NCBI RefSeq assembly: GCF_011751865.2
Contig: NZ_CP061770.1
Coordinates: forward strand, 186,001-250,000
Source: Salinibacterium sp. ZJ70
GTDB lineage: Bacteria > Actinomycetota > Actinomycetes > Actinomycetales > Microbacteriaceae
Length of the DNA stretch: 64,000 nucleotides
Reading direction: 5' to 3'
The position numbers and the translations under genes are program-made. The first letter of the stretch is position 1. The number at the start of each line of letters is the position of its first letter. Of the stretch, positions 8,219 through 14,490 are shown piece after piece. The notes beneath the pieces were generated by a model. It saw only the letters and a list, made by a program, of their open reading frames with translations, searched no databases and was not told where the DNA came from.

Positions 8219-8645
8219 TTGACGCACAGCCTGATCACAGGGCCTGGCTGGCGAGCGCAGCACTCTTCACGCCGCTGCATGAGGCGGAGGTGGGGGATGA
8301 GTTCTGGATCGATGTGCTCGGCGAGCAGCACTGGTACCGGGTCGATCAGATCGTCACCGTCGAGCCGGGCGATCTGCGCGAGATGCAGATCCTCGAAGGG
8401 CGCGACTATGTGACCCTGTTCACCTGCACGCCGGTCGGGGTCAACAGCCACCGGCTGCTCGTCCGAGGCGAGCGCATCCCGGCGCTTCCGCCGAGGTGGG
8501 AGCGATGCAGAGCGATGTGCAGGCGGGATTCCCCTGGTGGCTGCTCGCGTTCGCGGGTGGAACCGCTGTTGCCGCGTAGCTGGTATTCCGGCCGACTCGT
8601 CGTTCCCGCGGTGCGGGCGATGCTGCGCACGAGCGGGCGGGATGA
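8219..8645 (+). pseudogene. Degraded class C sortase
   Basis: The reading LASAALFTPL...VGDEFWIDVLG...YRVDQI...VEPGDL...GRDYVTLFTCTPVGVNSHRLLVRG is a class C (pilin-type) sortase core with the catalytic Cys in TLFTCTP and the Arg in RLLVRG. The gene is broken in three places. First, THSLITG, which normally precedes the catalytic His of the HRG motif, is in a different frame and the His-Arg-Gly codons are lost near 8245. Second, near 8505 the frame shifts into AGFPWWLLAFAGG, the C-terminal membrane anchor. Third, an in-frame TAG at 8577-8579 interrupts that anchor before LVFRPTRRSR. No pilin gene or LPXTG substrate is nearby. Confidence 0.8.
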
Positions 8646-8680
8646 CTCCGAAGCCTGAAGCCATCCACCGCAGATGCAGA

Positions 8681-8707
8681 AGAACCCCGGTCGATGACCG
8701 GGGTTCT
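8681..8707 (-). terminator. Hairpin, probable original terminator of the tRNA cluster
   Basis: A perfect 12-bp inverted repeat (AGAACCCCGGTC / GACCGGGGTTCT) with a 3-base loop lies six bases beyond the left att repeat. In the uninterrupted chromosome it would follow the tRNA-Phe 3' end directly. The 4-kb insertion now separates the tRNA from it. Confidence 0.65.
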
Positions 8708-8713
8708 TGATGT

Positions 8714-8758
8714 TGGTGGCTCCGACGGGCGTCGATCCCGTGACCTCACGATTTTCAG
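8714..8758. repeat. Left attachment repeat (3' half of tRNA-Phe duplicated)
   Basis: 45 bases identical to 12741-12785, which are the 3' part of the tRNA-Phe gene from the CCA end to the anticodon loop. The flanking bases differ immediately on both sides. This is the expected footprint of site-specific integration by a tyrosine recombinase into a tRNA gene. Confidence 0.93.
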
Positions 8759-8782
8759 GCGGTTACCTGATGCGGCCTCCGT

Positions 8783-9850
8783 ATGGAGGAAGCGGACTAC
8801 GAACCCGGATTCGAGCCGGACGAAGCCCCCGAGGTTGTGCGCCCTGCTGGGTGCTCGAACCCGTTCCGCACGAAGTCGGGGCTGTATGTGCGGTGCCAGT
8901 CGCGACTGCGCTCGAAGTGCGAGAGCTGCGCCGAGCTGTATCGGGGCGACTGGGCAGCGATTGCCCGCTCCGGGGTGTTCGACGGCCCGGTCGAGCGCTA
9001 CAGCTTCTACCTGCTGACGCTCACCGCGCCTTCTTTCGGGCGGGTGCACCGGGTGCCGAAGGCGAGCGCGCCGGCGGCGTGCGGGTGCGGTGGTCGCCAC
9101 ACTGCTGCGGACGCTGATCTTCGCGGGGTGCCGCTGGATCCTTCGACGTATGACTACGCGGGGCTGGTGGCGTGGAATCGGGACTCGGGGTTGCTGTGGG
9201 ATCGCACGCGGCGGCGGTTGCGTGATCGGTGGGAGTCGGTGGAGTTCTTCGTCGTGCGGGAGTGGCAGGAACGCGGCGCGCTGCACCTGCATGCGATTGT
9301 GCGGATCGACCGCCTCGGGGCACCGGATGCGCGTGTGCTGGCGGACGCCGCGCGCACGGCGACGGCGTTCTCACGGGTCGATGGCGGGTTGGTCGAGTGG
9401 GGCTCGCAGGTGCGGTGCGATGCGTTCCGCGCCGACGGCGATGGGGCAAAGACGATCTGGTATCTCTCCAAGGCGCTGAACTACGTGCTCAAAGACACTG
9501 CAGGCGACGCCGACGGCAAGCGTGCCCGTTCGTGGGAGCACGTCGCGCGCCTCGCGGACGCCGCTCGCATGATGCGCTGCTCACCCGGTTGCGAGCCCAA
9601 CGCCTGCCGCAGTCGCACTCACGAACGATTCGGAGCCAGAGGCCATGTCGTATCCGCCTCACGCCGCACGAAGACCCGCACGGGCTGGTCATTCACCGGC
9701 CTCACCCGGCGGGTTCAACGAATGCTGCGCACCGAGTGGGTGACGAAGAGAGCAGAGGCCGCAACCTCGGCCCAGCCGGAAGCGGCGCTCGAGCATCCAT
9801 CGCGCCGAGCTCGACGCGAGCTGATGGCTACGCCTTCGAACGCTCCGTGA
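8783..9850 (+). CDS. RepSA-family rolling-circle replication initiator
   Basis: 355 aa. It begins with a DYEP motif near residue 5 and a Cys-rich segment (CSNPF, later RSKCESCAELYRGD) typical of actinobacterial RepSA proteins, followed by LLTLTAPSFG. The metal-binding HUH motif is LHLHAIV, with His168 and His170. Candidate catalytic tyrosines lie in WYLSKALNYVLKD (Tyr227, Tyr234). It would nick one strand of the excised circle to start replication. An in-frame stop at 8768 means 8783 is the only usable ATG, and no good ribosome site precedes it. It starts only 25 bases inside the left att repeat, so in the integrated state its upstream region is chromosomal and contains a terminator hairpin. 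Confidence 0.85.
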   Translation: MEEADYEPGFEPDEAPEVVRPAGCSNPFRTKSGLYVRCQSRLRSKCESCAELYRGDWAAIARSGVFDGPVERYSFYLLTLTAPSFGRVHRVPKASAPAACGCGGRHTAADADLRGVPLDPSTYDYAGLVAWNRDSGLLWDRTRRRLRDRWESVEFFVVREWQERGALHLHAIVRIDRLGAPDARVLADAARTATAFSRVDGGLVEWGSQVRCDAFRADGDGAKTIWYLSKALNYVLKDTAGDADGKRARSWEHVARLADAARMMRCSPGCEPNACRSRTHERFGARGHVVSASRRTKTRTGWSFTGLTRRVQRMLRTEWVTKRAEAATSAQPEAALEHPSRRARRELMATPSNAP

Positions 9851-9902
9851 CGGCCCGGTTCGGACGAGTGGTGACGGGGTTCGGGGTGGCGGGGTGGCGA
9901 CC

Positions 9903-9957
9903 CGTGGGTGTTCCGTCCGGAGGGTCCCCGGCAGGGGCCGACGGACGGGAACCCACG
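9903..9957. other. Long bulged hairpin downstream of rep (possible origin or terminator)
   Basis: Outer arms CGTGGGTGTTCCGTCCG (9903-9919) and CGGACGGGAACCCACG (9942-9957) pair with small mismatches. Inside, GG/CC and CCCC/GGGG pair around a GGCA loop with a one-base bulge. It lies in the roughly 250-base gap between rep and the HEPN gene. It could be a double-strand origin for the Rep protein or a terminator between the convergent genes. The rest of the gap shows nothing clear. Confidence 0.5.
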
Positions 9958-10097
9958 GACGGCACCCGACGACCGAAGCGGTCACGCGTCGCCCGAATGG
10001 AACAGGCTCGACCGTCACGATGCGGGTGCATCCGCAGGATGCGTCCGCGCCGCTGGGAGCGCCGAAGGCGCGGCGCGCGAGCGCGTGAGCGGGGCGG

Positions 10098-10832
10098 CTA
10101 GTCGAATGCTGGCCGGTCAGACCAGTCCAGCGTCTCCCCTAAGTGCTGGCCTACCTCTGTTGATATTGCTTGCGCGCCGATTGAGTAGATGCGCGCACAG
10201 GTGATTCCGCCGTGAATCGTCAAGCTATAGAGGCCCTTGCCCATTGGGCGGAGCACTTCGTGTGCATTCGGTTCATCCGCTTTCAGCGGCCCGTACCAGC
10301 GTTCCGAACGCCAACCCGTGGTCAGCCCATGCGTCAGATGGTGCCGCACCTGCATCCACGAGCGGGACGCGGCAAGAGCTTGCTCCCAGGTGAGCGTCGC
10401 TGGCTTCGCGGCCCCGCGCGCGGACGTGAAGTTGTATATCGGGATTGAGACGCCTACATCCAGCTGGGGTGCGGTCGCTGGAAAGCTCCTCTTCATGTAG
10501 TTCCTAAATTCCCAAAGGCTCGGGTTGTGCCAGCCTCCGATCTTCTTCGCGATCTCACCGAAACTTAGCCCCGCCTTCGCCAGCGCGATGGCCGCGAAAT
10601 CCTCTGCGAAGCCCTCGAAGGCCGCGGTGGTACTCAGCACGATTGCAGGCGCCAGAGCTGCTGCGTTCGACGGGTGTCCCTTAGTCCGCGGGTGCAGCTT
10701 CAATAGGCGAGCCGAAGTGGTGAGTGATTTGCAGTAGCGATCAACGGCTTCTTGGAGCGTTGGCACAACGATGGTCGCAGGTGCCAAGGTGACGGGTGCA
10801 GGTACGGCTGCAGGTGGCGGGACAATAGTCAT
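10098..10832 (-). CDS. HEPN-domain protein, candidate RNase or abortive-infection effector
   Basis: 244 aa. The N-terminal 20 residues are Pro/Ala/Val-rich. Helical sequence follows, with AAFEGFAEDFAAIAL (about residues 70-84), which resembles the first helices of RiboL-PSP/MAE-type HEPN domains. The RxxxxH motif is Arg163-His164-His-Leu-Thr-His168 in QVRHHLTHGL, with the polar residue right after the Arg as in active HEPN RNases. HEPN proteins often act as toxin or anti-phage RNases. It is the second gene of a minus-strand pair with the small membrane protein at 10886-11176 and lies inside a mobile element, where defence cargo is common. The fold assignment rests on motif reading and needs a profile search. 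Confidence 0.65.
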   Translation of the reverse strand: MTIVPPPAAVPAPVTLAPATIVVPTLQEAVDRYCKSLTTSARLLKLHPRTKGHPSNAAALAPAIVLSTTAAFEGFAEDFAAIALAKAGLSFGEIAKKIGGWHNPSLWEFRNYMKRSFPATAPQLDVGVSIPIYNFTSARGAAKPATLTWEQALAASRSWMQVRHHLTHGLTTGWRSERWYGPLKADEPNAHEVLRPMGKGLYSLTIHGGITCARIYSIGAQAISTEVGQHLGETLDWSDRPAFD

Positions 10833-10885
10833 ATGTGCAAATCACATCCCTCTTGATCTTGTAGGGGATATTTCGGGAGGTACGC

Positions 10886-11176
10886 CTAGGCCGCATTCCG
10901 GCGGGCTCGAACGTACATGCGGGAGTGAGCTACTAGCGATTGAACCTCTCCCCATTCCAGCGTCAGGTTCTTCTCGTAGTGGGCCGCTACGGACATGTAG
11001 AAGATCAATGCTTCGTCCGGATCCAGCGGCCCAAGGGTTGAGATAAGTGATTCAGCGTTGAGCCGCGGAGTTTGCGAACGGCGGATTTGCCAGCGTATGA
11101 CTGTGACCGCCCCAATGATGACCAAGAATCCAACCAAAAATACGAGTCCGGCGGCGATCCAAGCGGTGTGCTCCAC
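10886..11176 (-). CDS. Small single-pass membrane protein upstream of the HEPN gene
   Basis: 96 aa. One hydrophobic helix at about residues 5-28 (AWIAAGLVFLVGFLVIIGAV) is followed by a basic stretch (RWQIRRSQ), so the remaining 65 residues are predicted cytoplasmic. The cytoplasmic part contains LDPDEALIFYMSVAAHYEKN and ends basic. It is 53 bases upstream of the HEPN gene on the same strand and probably co-transcribed, so it may be a membrane anchor, sensor or antitoxin for it. I do not recognise a family. Confidence 0.6.
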   Translation of the reverse strand: MEHTAWIAAGLVFLVGFLVIIGAVTVIRWQIRRSQTPRLNAESLISTLGPLDPDEALIFYMSVAAHYEKNLTLEWGEVQSLVAHSRMYVRARRNAA

Positions 11177-11251
11177 TGGGCAAACATATCGGTGGCCCGA
11201 GGTAGACAGTGTGACCCTTTCGAGGCGCGCGACGGTGGAACGCCGTAGTCT

Positions 11252-11276
11252 TGCAGTCGCAGAACCTAGGACTGCA
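11252..11276. promoter_or_regulatory. Operator-like inverted repeat upstream of the HTH gene
   Basis: TGCAGTC (11252-11258) and GACTGCA (11270-11276) form a perfect 7-bp dyad with an 11-base spacer, centre to centre 18 bases. It lies 13 bases before the chosen GTG of the HTH gene, in the divergent region between it and the membrane/HEPN pair. An autoregulatory site is plausible; no footprint evidence. Confidence 0.35.
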
Positions 11277-11289
11277 GATTGGTGGAATC

Positions 11290-11691
11290 GTGGCTGACTT
11301 CCGAGCTGAGCGGATGCCGTCCCCCGAGGGGGAGGGGCGCGCCAAGTCCGCGATGGAGTCCGCCTACGAGACGTACTTCAAGGTCAACAAGGCCGCTAAT
11401 CAGCGGCTGTTCGCGGCGTTTCCCGAGCTGCGGAACCTGGGCAAGGGCTACGTGGGCGCGAAAGTGCTCGACACGATGGGTTTCTGGCTCATGTGGCAGA
11501 TCTGCGGCGGGTTCGAGGGCACGCAGAAGGCGCTCTCGATCAGCAAGTCGCAGATGTATCGACGCATTGCTCTGTTCCGCGAGGTATTCGGTGAGCACCC
11601 GGATGTGTACGAGTTCCCCGGCATCACCGTCGATCCTGCCGAGTTCCTAGCGGGATTCGCGGCGAAGCAGGCTGGACAAAAGAAGGACTAG
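11290..11691 (+). CDS. HTH-type element regulator (possible excision or replication control)
   Basis: 133 aa from the GTG at 11290 (a TTG at 11251 would add 13 residues but lies inside the inverted repeat). The N-terminus is charged; the C-terminal half contains GTQKALSISKSQMYRRIALF, which reads as a helix-turn-helix with KSQMYRR as the recognition helix. It lies 44 bases upstream of the integrase on the same strand, the usual place for an excisionase or integrase regulator in actinobacterial elements. It has no metal-binding or enzymatic motif. The function is inferred from position and the HTH only. Confidence 0.6.
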   Translation: MADFRAERMPSPEGEGRAKSAMESAYETYFKVNKAANQRLFAAFPELRNLGKGYVGAKVLDTMGFWLMWQICGGFEGTQKALSISKSQMYRRIALFREVFGEHPDVYEFPGITVDPAEFLAGFAAKQAGQKKD

Positions 11692-11735
11692 TCGCAAATA
11701 TTGCGTCTATGGGAGTAGCGCGCTAGTCTCGCATT

Positions 11736-12740
11736 ATGCGACTAGCGCCAGGCTCGACTGCACCCACCGTGGGTGCTCTCTGGGAGCGCTACAAGCCGGT
11801 CATCTTCTCGAAGGTCGCCCCCGGAACGCAGCGCGCGTACACCTACGCGTGGCGGCGGCGCGTCGAGCCGTGGTTCGCGGATCGCCCCATCGCTTTGATC
11901 ACCACGCTCGACGTCGAGGAAGCTTTCGCAAGCTGGCCGGGCAAGGAATCTACTCGCGCCGATGCGCTTGGCGCGCTGTCGGCGCTGTGCAGGGTCGCAG
12001 TCAAGGGCGGGCTGATCGCCTCGAATCCGTGCATCGGTGTGGATCGCCGTCGGCAGCAGGCGTCAGACGTCGCCGGGCGAGCGCTCACCCGCGCTGAGTT
12101 CCAGGTTCTGTGCGACTTGTTGCCCGAGTCGGGGCCGTATCGCCGCTTTGTGCTGGCAATGGCCTACACGGGGTGCCGTCTCGGTGAAGTCGCAGGCCTC
12201 CGCGTCTCGGATATCGACTGGGCGCAACGCACTCTGAGCGTCAGCCGCACCGCATCGCCCGGCGTGACGGGGGAGCTGGTCATCGGGCCGACAAAGGGGC
12301 GACGTGCTCGCGCTGTGCCGATCGTGGATCAGTTCGTCCCGATCCTCCGCGAGGCGGCGGAAGGCAAGGGCCTCCACGACTACCTGTTCACGGGACCGCG
12401 CGGCGGGTTCATCAATTCCAAGAACCTGAGCCGGGCGCTCGATTGGCGCAACATCCGTGATCAGGTCAAGACATTCGCGCCGGGGGAGCGTCCGCTGCGC
12501 TGGCATGACTTGCGGCACACGGCGGCGGTGTTCTTCTTCGACGCCGGGTTGCCTGCGCCGGATGTGCAGGCGCTGCTCGGGCATTCGTCGCTCATGGTGA
12601 CGCAGCTCTACGCAGACACGCGAAGACTCGCGGCCCGAAGAAGCGTCGAACCGCTGTCCGCGTTCTTCGGCTCCCAGTCGAGAGGTCATCCCGAGGGAGG
12701 TGAATCGGCCGCTAGATCAGTGTCTGACCTGGGCTTTTAG
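11736..12740 (+). CDS. int: Tyrosine site-specific integrase
   Basis: 334 aa. The N-terminal SAM-like DNA-binding domain (TVGALWERYKPVI..., residues 10-95) precedes a catalytic domain with all expected residues: Arg148 in TGCRLGE, Lys187 in GPTKGRR, the His257-Asp-Leu-Arg260 box, His283 in LLGHSS, and nucleophile Tyr292 in TQLYADT. It should recombine attP with the tRNA-Phe 3' half. Its TAG stop at 12738-12740 is immediately followed by the right att repeat, the usual layout for tRNA-integrated elements. Nothing suggests inactivation. Confidence 0.93.
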   Translation: MRLAPGSTAPTVGALWERYKPVIFSKVAPGTQRAYTYAWRRRVEPWFADRPIALITTLDVEEAFASWPGKESTRADALGALSALCRVAVKGGLIASNPCIGVDRRRQQASDVAGRALTRAEFQVLCDLLPESGPYRRFVLAMAYTGCRLGEVAGLRVSDIDWAQRTLSVSRTASPGVTGELVIGPTKGRRARAVPIVDQFVPILREAAEGKGLHDYLFTGPRGGFINSKNLSRALDWRNIRDQVKTFAPGERPLRWHDLRHTAAVFFFDAGLPAPDVQALLGHSSLMVTQLYADTRRLAARRSVEPLSAFFGSQSRGHPEGGESAARSVSDLGF

Positions 12741-12785
12741 TGGTGGCTCCGACGGGCGTCGATCCCGTGACCTCACGATTTTCAG
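12741..12785. repeat. Right attachment repeat within tRNA-Phe
   Basis: 45-bp perfect copy of 8714-8758. It covers the CCA end, acceptor 3' strand, T arm, variable loop and the 3' side of the anticodon arm up to the CTGAAAA loop of the intact tRNA-Phe gene. Confidence 0.93.
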
Positions 12786-12816
12786 TCGTGCGCTCTACCA
12801 ACTGAGCTACAGAGCC
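12741..12816 (-). tRNA. tRNA-Phe (GAA)
   Basis: 76 bases including an encoded CCA. The acceptor stem is GGCTCTG/CGGAGCC with one G-T pair, discriminator A; the anticodon loop CTGAAAA gives GAA. It is the last gene of a Glu-Asp-Phe cluster on the minus strand. The integrated element restores the 3' half, so the tRNA remains functional, but its natural terminator at 8681-8707 is displaced and its transcript would read antisense into int. Confidence 0.95.
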
Positions 12817-12876
12817 TCAACGACTCGCGTCGCTGATTGTCCAAGAGCCTCCCCTTTCGGAAAGGCTCTCGACCAG

Positions 12877-12950
12877 CGACCCTGACGGGACTTGAACCCG
12901 CGACCTCCGCCGTGACAGGGCGGCACGCTAACCAACTGCGCTACAGGGCC
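12877..12950 (-). tRNA. tRNA-Asp (GTC)
   Basis: 74 bases. The acceptor is GGCCCTG/CAGGGTC with a G-T pair, discriminator G; the anticodon loop CTGTCAC gives GTC. CCA is not encoded. The 60-base spacer to tRNA-Phe contains a small hairpin (AGAGCCT/AGGCTCT, 12844-12869) that may guide processing. Confidence 0.94.
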
Positions 12951-12973
12951 TTGCATATTCAATTTTACTCGGT

Positions 12974-13049
12974 TGGTGACCCCAACGGGATTCGAACCCG
13001 TGCTGCCGCCGTGAAAGGGCGGTGTCCTAGGCCACTAAACGATGGGGCC
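12974..13049 (-). tRNA. tRNA-Glu (TTC)
   Basis: 76 bases with encoded CCA. The acceptor is GGCCCCA/TGGGGTC, discriminator A; the anticodon loop CTTTCAC gives TTC. First gene of the cluster; a TATGCT -10-like sequence lies about 30 bases upstream (minus strand, near 13080). The 217 bases between this tRNA and the gene at 13267 hold no other gene. Confidence 0.95.
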
Positions 13050-13266
13050 GAGCCAGAAGCATCAGCAACCGAGAAGTAAGCATACGTGTCTTCGGGCTCG
13101 AACGCGAATCGAGCGAATCGGGGGCGCGCCTGCCCCGAAAACCTGAACCGATGGTTGAGTCTTGGCGGGTGGGCGGTTCCCCTGGAACCCGAGGAATCGC
13201 GTTGCTACTGTGAAAGATGTTGCCCAAGTGACATAACGTGCGAGCGCGTCACGGGGATGGGGAGAG

Positions 13267-14490
13267 ATGCACAACCGGGGGAATGGAACGCTTCGGCGCG
13301 AGCGCACATCGGTGCGCCGTCGAGGGCAGGCGGCACTCGCCGCCCTCGCGACTGGTGTGCTCATCGCCACGATCGGCGCGACCTCCTCGACCGCGGCCCC
13401 CGCCGACTTCCCCAGCTGGTCCGACGTGCAGGCCGCCAAGCGCAACGAGGCCGCCGCCAAGGCGCAGCTCGCGGCGCTCAACGCGAGCATCACCTCCGCC
13501 CAGGCCGAGGTCGACCGCACGCAGGCCGAAGCCGAGGCGCGCGGCAACGAGTACTTCATCGCCCAGCAGGCGTACGACGAGCAGGCGATCATCACCGAGC
13601 AGCTCGTCGCACAGCAGCAGCAGGCGCAGGTCGAGGCGGATGCCGCCAAGCGCGAGACCGCGCAGCTCATCGCCGGCCTCGCGCGCCAGGGCGGCAGCGA
13701 CACGACCACGGGCCTCCTCGGCGACACGGGCGGCGCGGACGGCTACCTCTACCGCATCGGCGCGGTCGCGAAGGTCTCCGAACGCAGTGACGCGGTCTAC
13801 CAGCAGGCCATCCAGCTGCAGAACACGGCCCAGTCGCTCGCCGACCAGGCAGCCGTCGCCCAGGCGAAGCTCGCCGAGCTGAAGGCGGTCGCCGAGCAGG
13901 CGCTCCTCGCCGCTCAGGCGGCGTCCGAGCAGGCCGCGCGCAAGCTCGCCGAACTCGAGGAGGCCAAGGTCAAGGCCGAGGCGCTCGCCGCCTTCCTCAC
14001 GGGTCAGCGCGAGGTCACCGAGGCCGACTACCAGGAGGGTCTGCGCCAGAAGTGGGGCGCGGGCGTGGGCGAGGTCAACGATCAGGGATGGGCGCGTCCG
14101 TCGGCGGGCAACATCCGCAGCGCCTACGGCATGCGCAAGAACCCCGTCAACGGCGCGTGGATGCTGCACACCGGCATCGACCTCGGCGCGGCGTGCAACG
14201 CCCCCATCTATGCGGCGAGCGGCGGCACGGTCGTGTACGCCGGCTGGTACGGATCGTGGGGCAACTACGTCGCGATCGACCACGGCGACGGCACCAACAC
14301 CGGCTACGCCCACATCGTCAGCGGCGGAATCGGGGTGAGCGTCGGCCAGAAGGTCGCGCCCGGCCAGCTCATCGCGAAGGTCGGCACGACCGGCATGTCG
14401 ACCGGCTGCCACCTGCACTACATCACGCGCGTCAACGGGAACACGACCGATCCCGTGCCGTTCATGCGGAACCGGGGCATCACGTTTTGA
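13267..14490 (+). CDS. Secreted M23 (LytM) peptidoglycan endopeptidase with coiled coil
   Basis: 407 aa. A basic N-terminus and hydrophobic segment ending near TAAPADF make a signal peptide. Residues 50-250 are Ala/Gln/Glu-rich coiled coil, as in EnvC/RipA-like regulators of cell separation. The C-terminal M23 domain keeps the zinc ligands His301 and Asp305 (HTGIDLG) and the His382-x-His384 pair (HLHY). It should cut peptide cross-links in the wall or activate another hydrolase. GGGGAGAG abuts the ATG, slightly close for a ribosome site, so a start a few codons on is possible. It overlaps the next gene by TTGA. Confidence 0.88.
   Translation: MHNRGNGTLRRERTSVRRRGQAALAALATGVLIATIGATSSTAAPADFPSWSDVQAAKRNEAAAKAQLAALNASITSAQAEVDRTQAEAEARGNEYFIAQQAYDEQAIITEQLVAQQQQAQVEADAAKRETAQLIAGLARQGGSDTTTGLLGDTGGADGYLYRIGAVAKVSERSDAVYQQAIQLQNTAQSLADQAAVAQAKLAELKAVAEQALLAAQAASEQAARKLAELEEAKVKAEALAAFLTGQREVTEADYQEGLRQKWGAGVGEVNDQGWARPSAGNIRSAYGMRKNPVNGAWMLHTGIDLGAACNAPIYAASGGTVVYAGWYGSWGNYVAIDHGDGTNTGYAHIVSGGIGVSVGQKVAPGQLIAKVGTTGMSTGCHLHYITRVNGNTTDPVPFMRNRGITF

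Larger units (their letters stand above)
8714..12785. mobile_element. Mini integrative element (AICE-like) in tRNA-Phe
   Basis: About 4.03 kb from repeat to repeat. Contents in order: left att repeat, RepSA-like initiator, bulged hairpin, HEPN protein and small membrane protein (minus strand), HTH protein, tyrosine integrase whose stop codon abuts the right att repeat. This is the minimal replicate-and-integrate core of actinomycete integrative elements such as pSAM2, but no FtsK/TraB-type translocase, Spd protein or recognisable excisionase is present. It may be mobilised by other elements or be a satellite-like derivative. Parts of the middle section look less GC-rich than the chromosome around it, which supports transfer. 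Both att copies are perfect and int and rep are intact, so the element may still excise. Confidence 0.88.

Noticed and set aside
8023..8658. A continuous 211-codon plus-strand frame that could be called an intact sortase-like gene
   Set aside because: Only its middle matches sortase. Its start overlaps the 33-aa gene in antisense, the His motif is missing, and the anchor is in another frame with a stop, so it is a pseudogene.
8694..9117. Short frames across the left att repeat that would give rep a longer N-terminus
   Set aside because: They are in other frames than rep, and an in-frame stop at 8768-8770 blocks upstream extension.
8714..12785. An integrated phage
   Set aside because: No capsid, portal, terminase, tail or lysis gene; the rep/int content and size fit an integrative plasmid-like element.
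12700..13079. Plus-strand ORFs over the tRNA cluster
   Set aside because: They are antisense to three well-folded tRNA genes and have no coding features.
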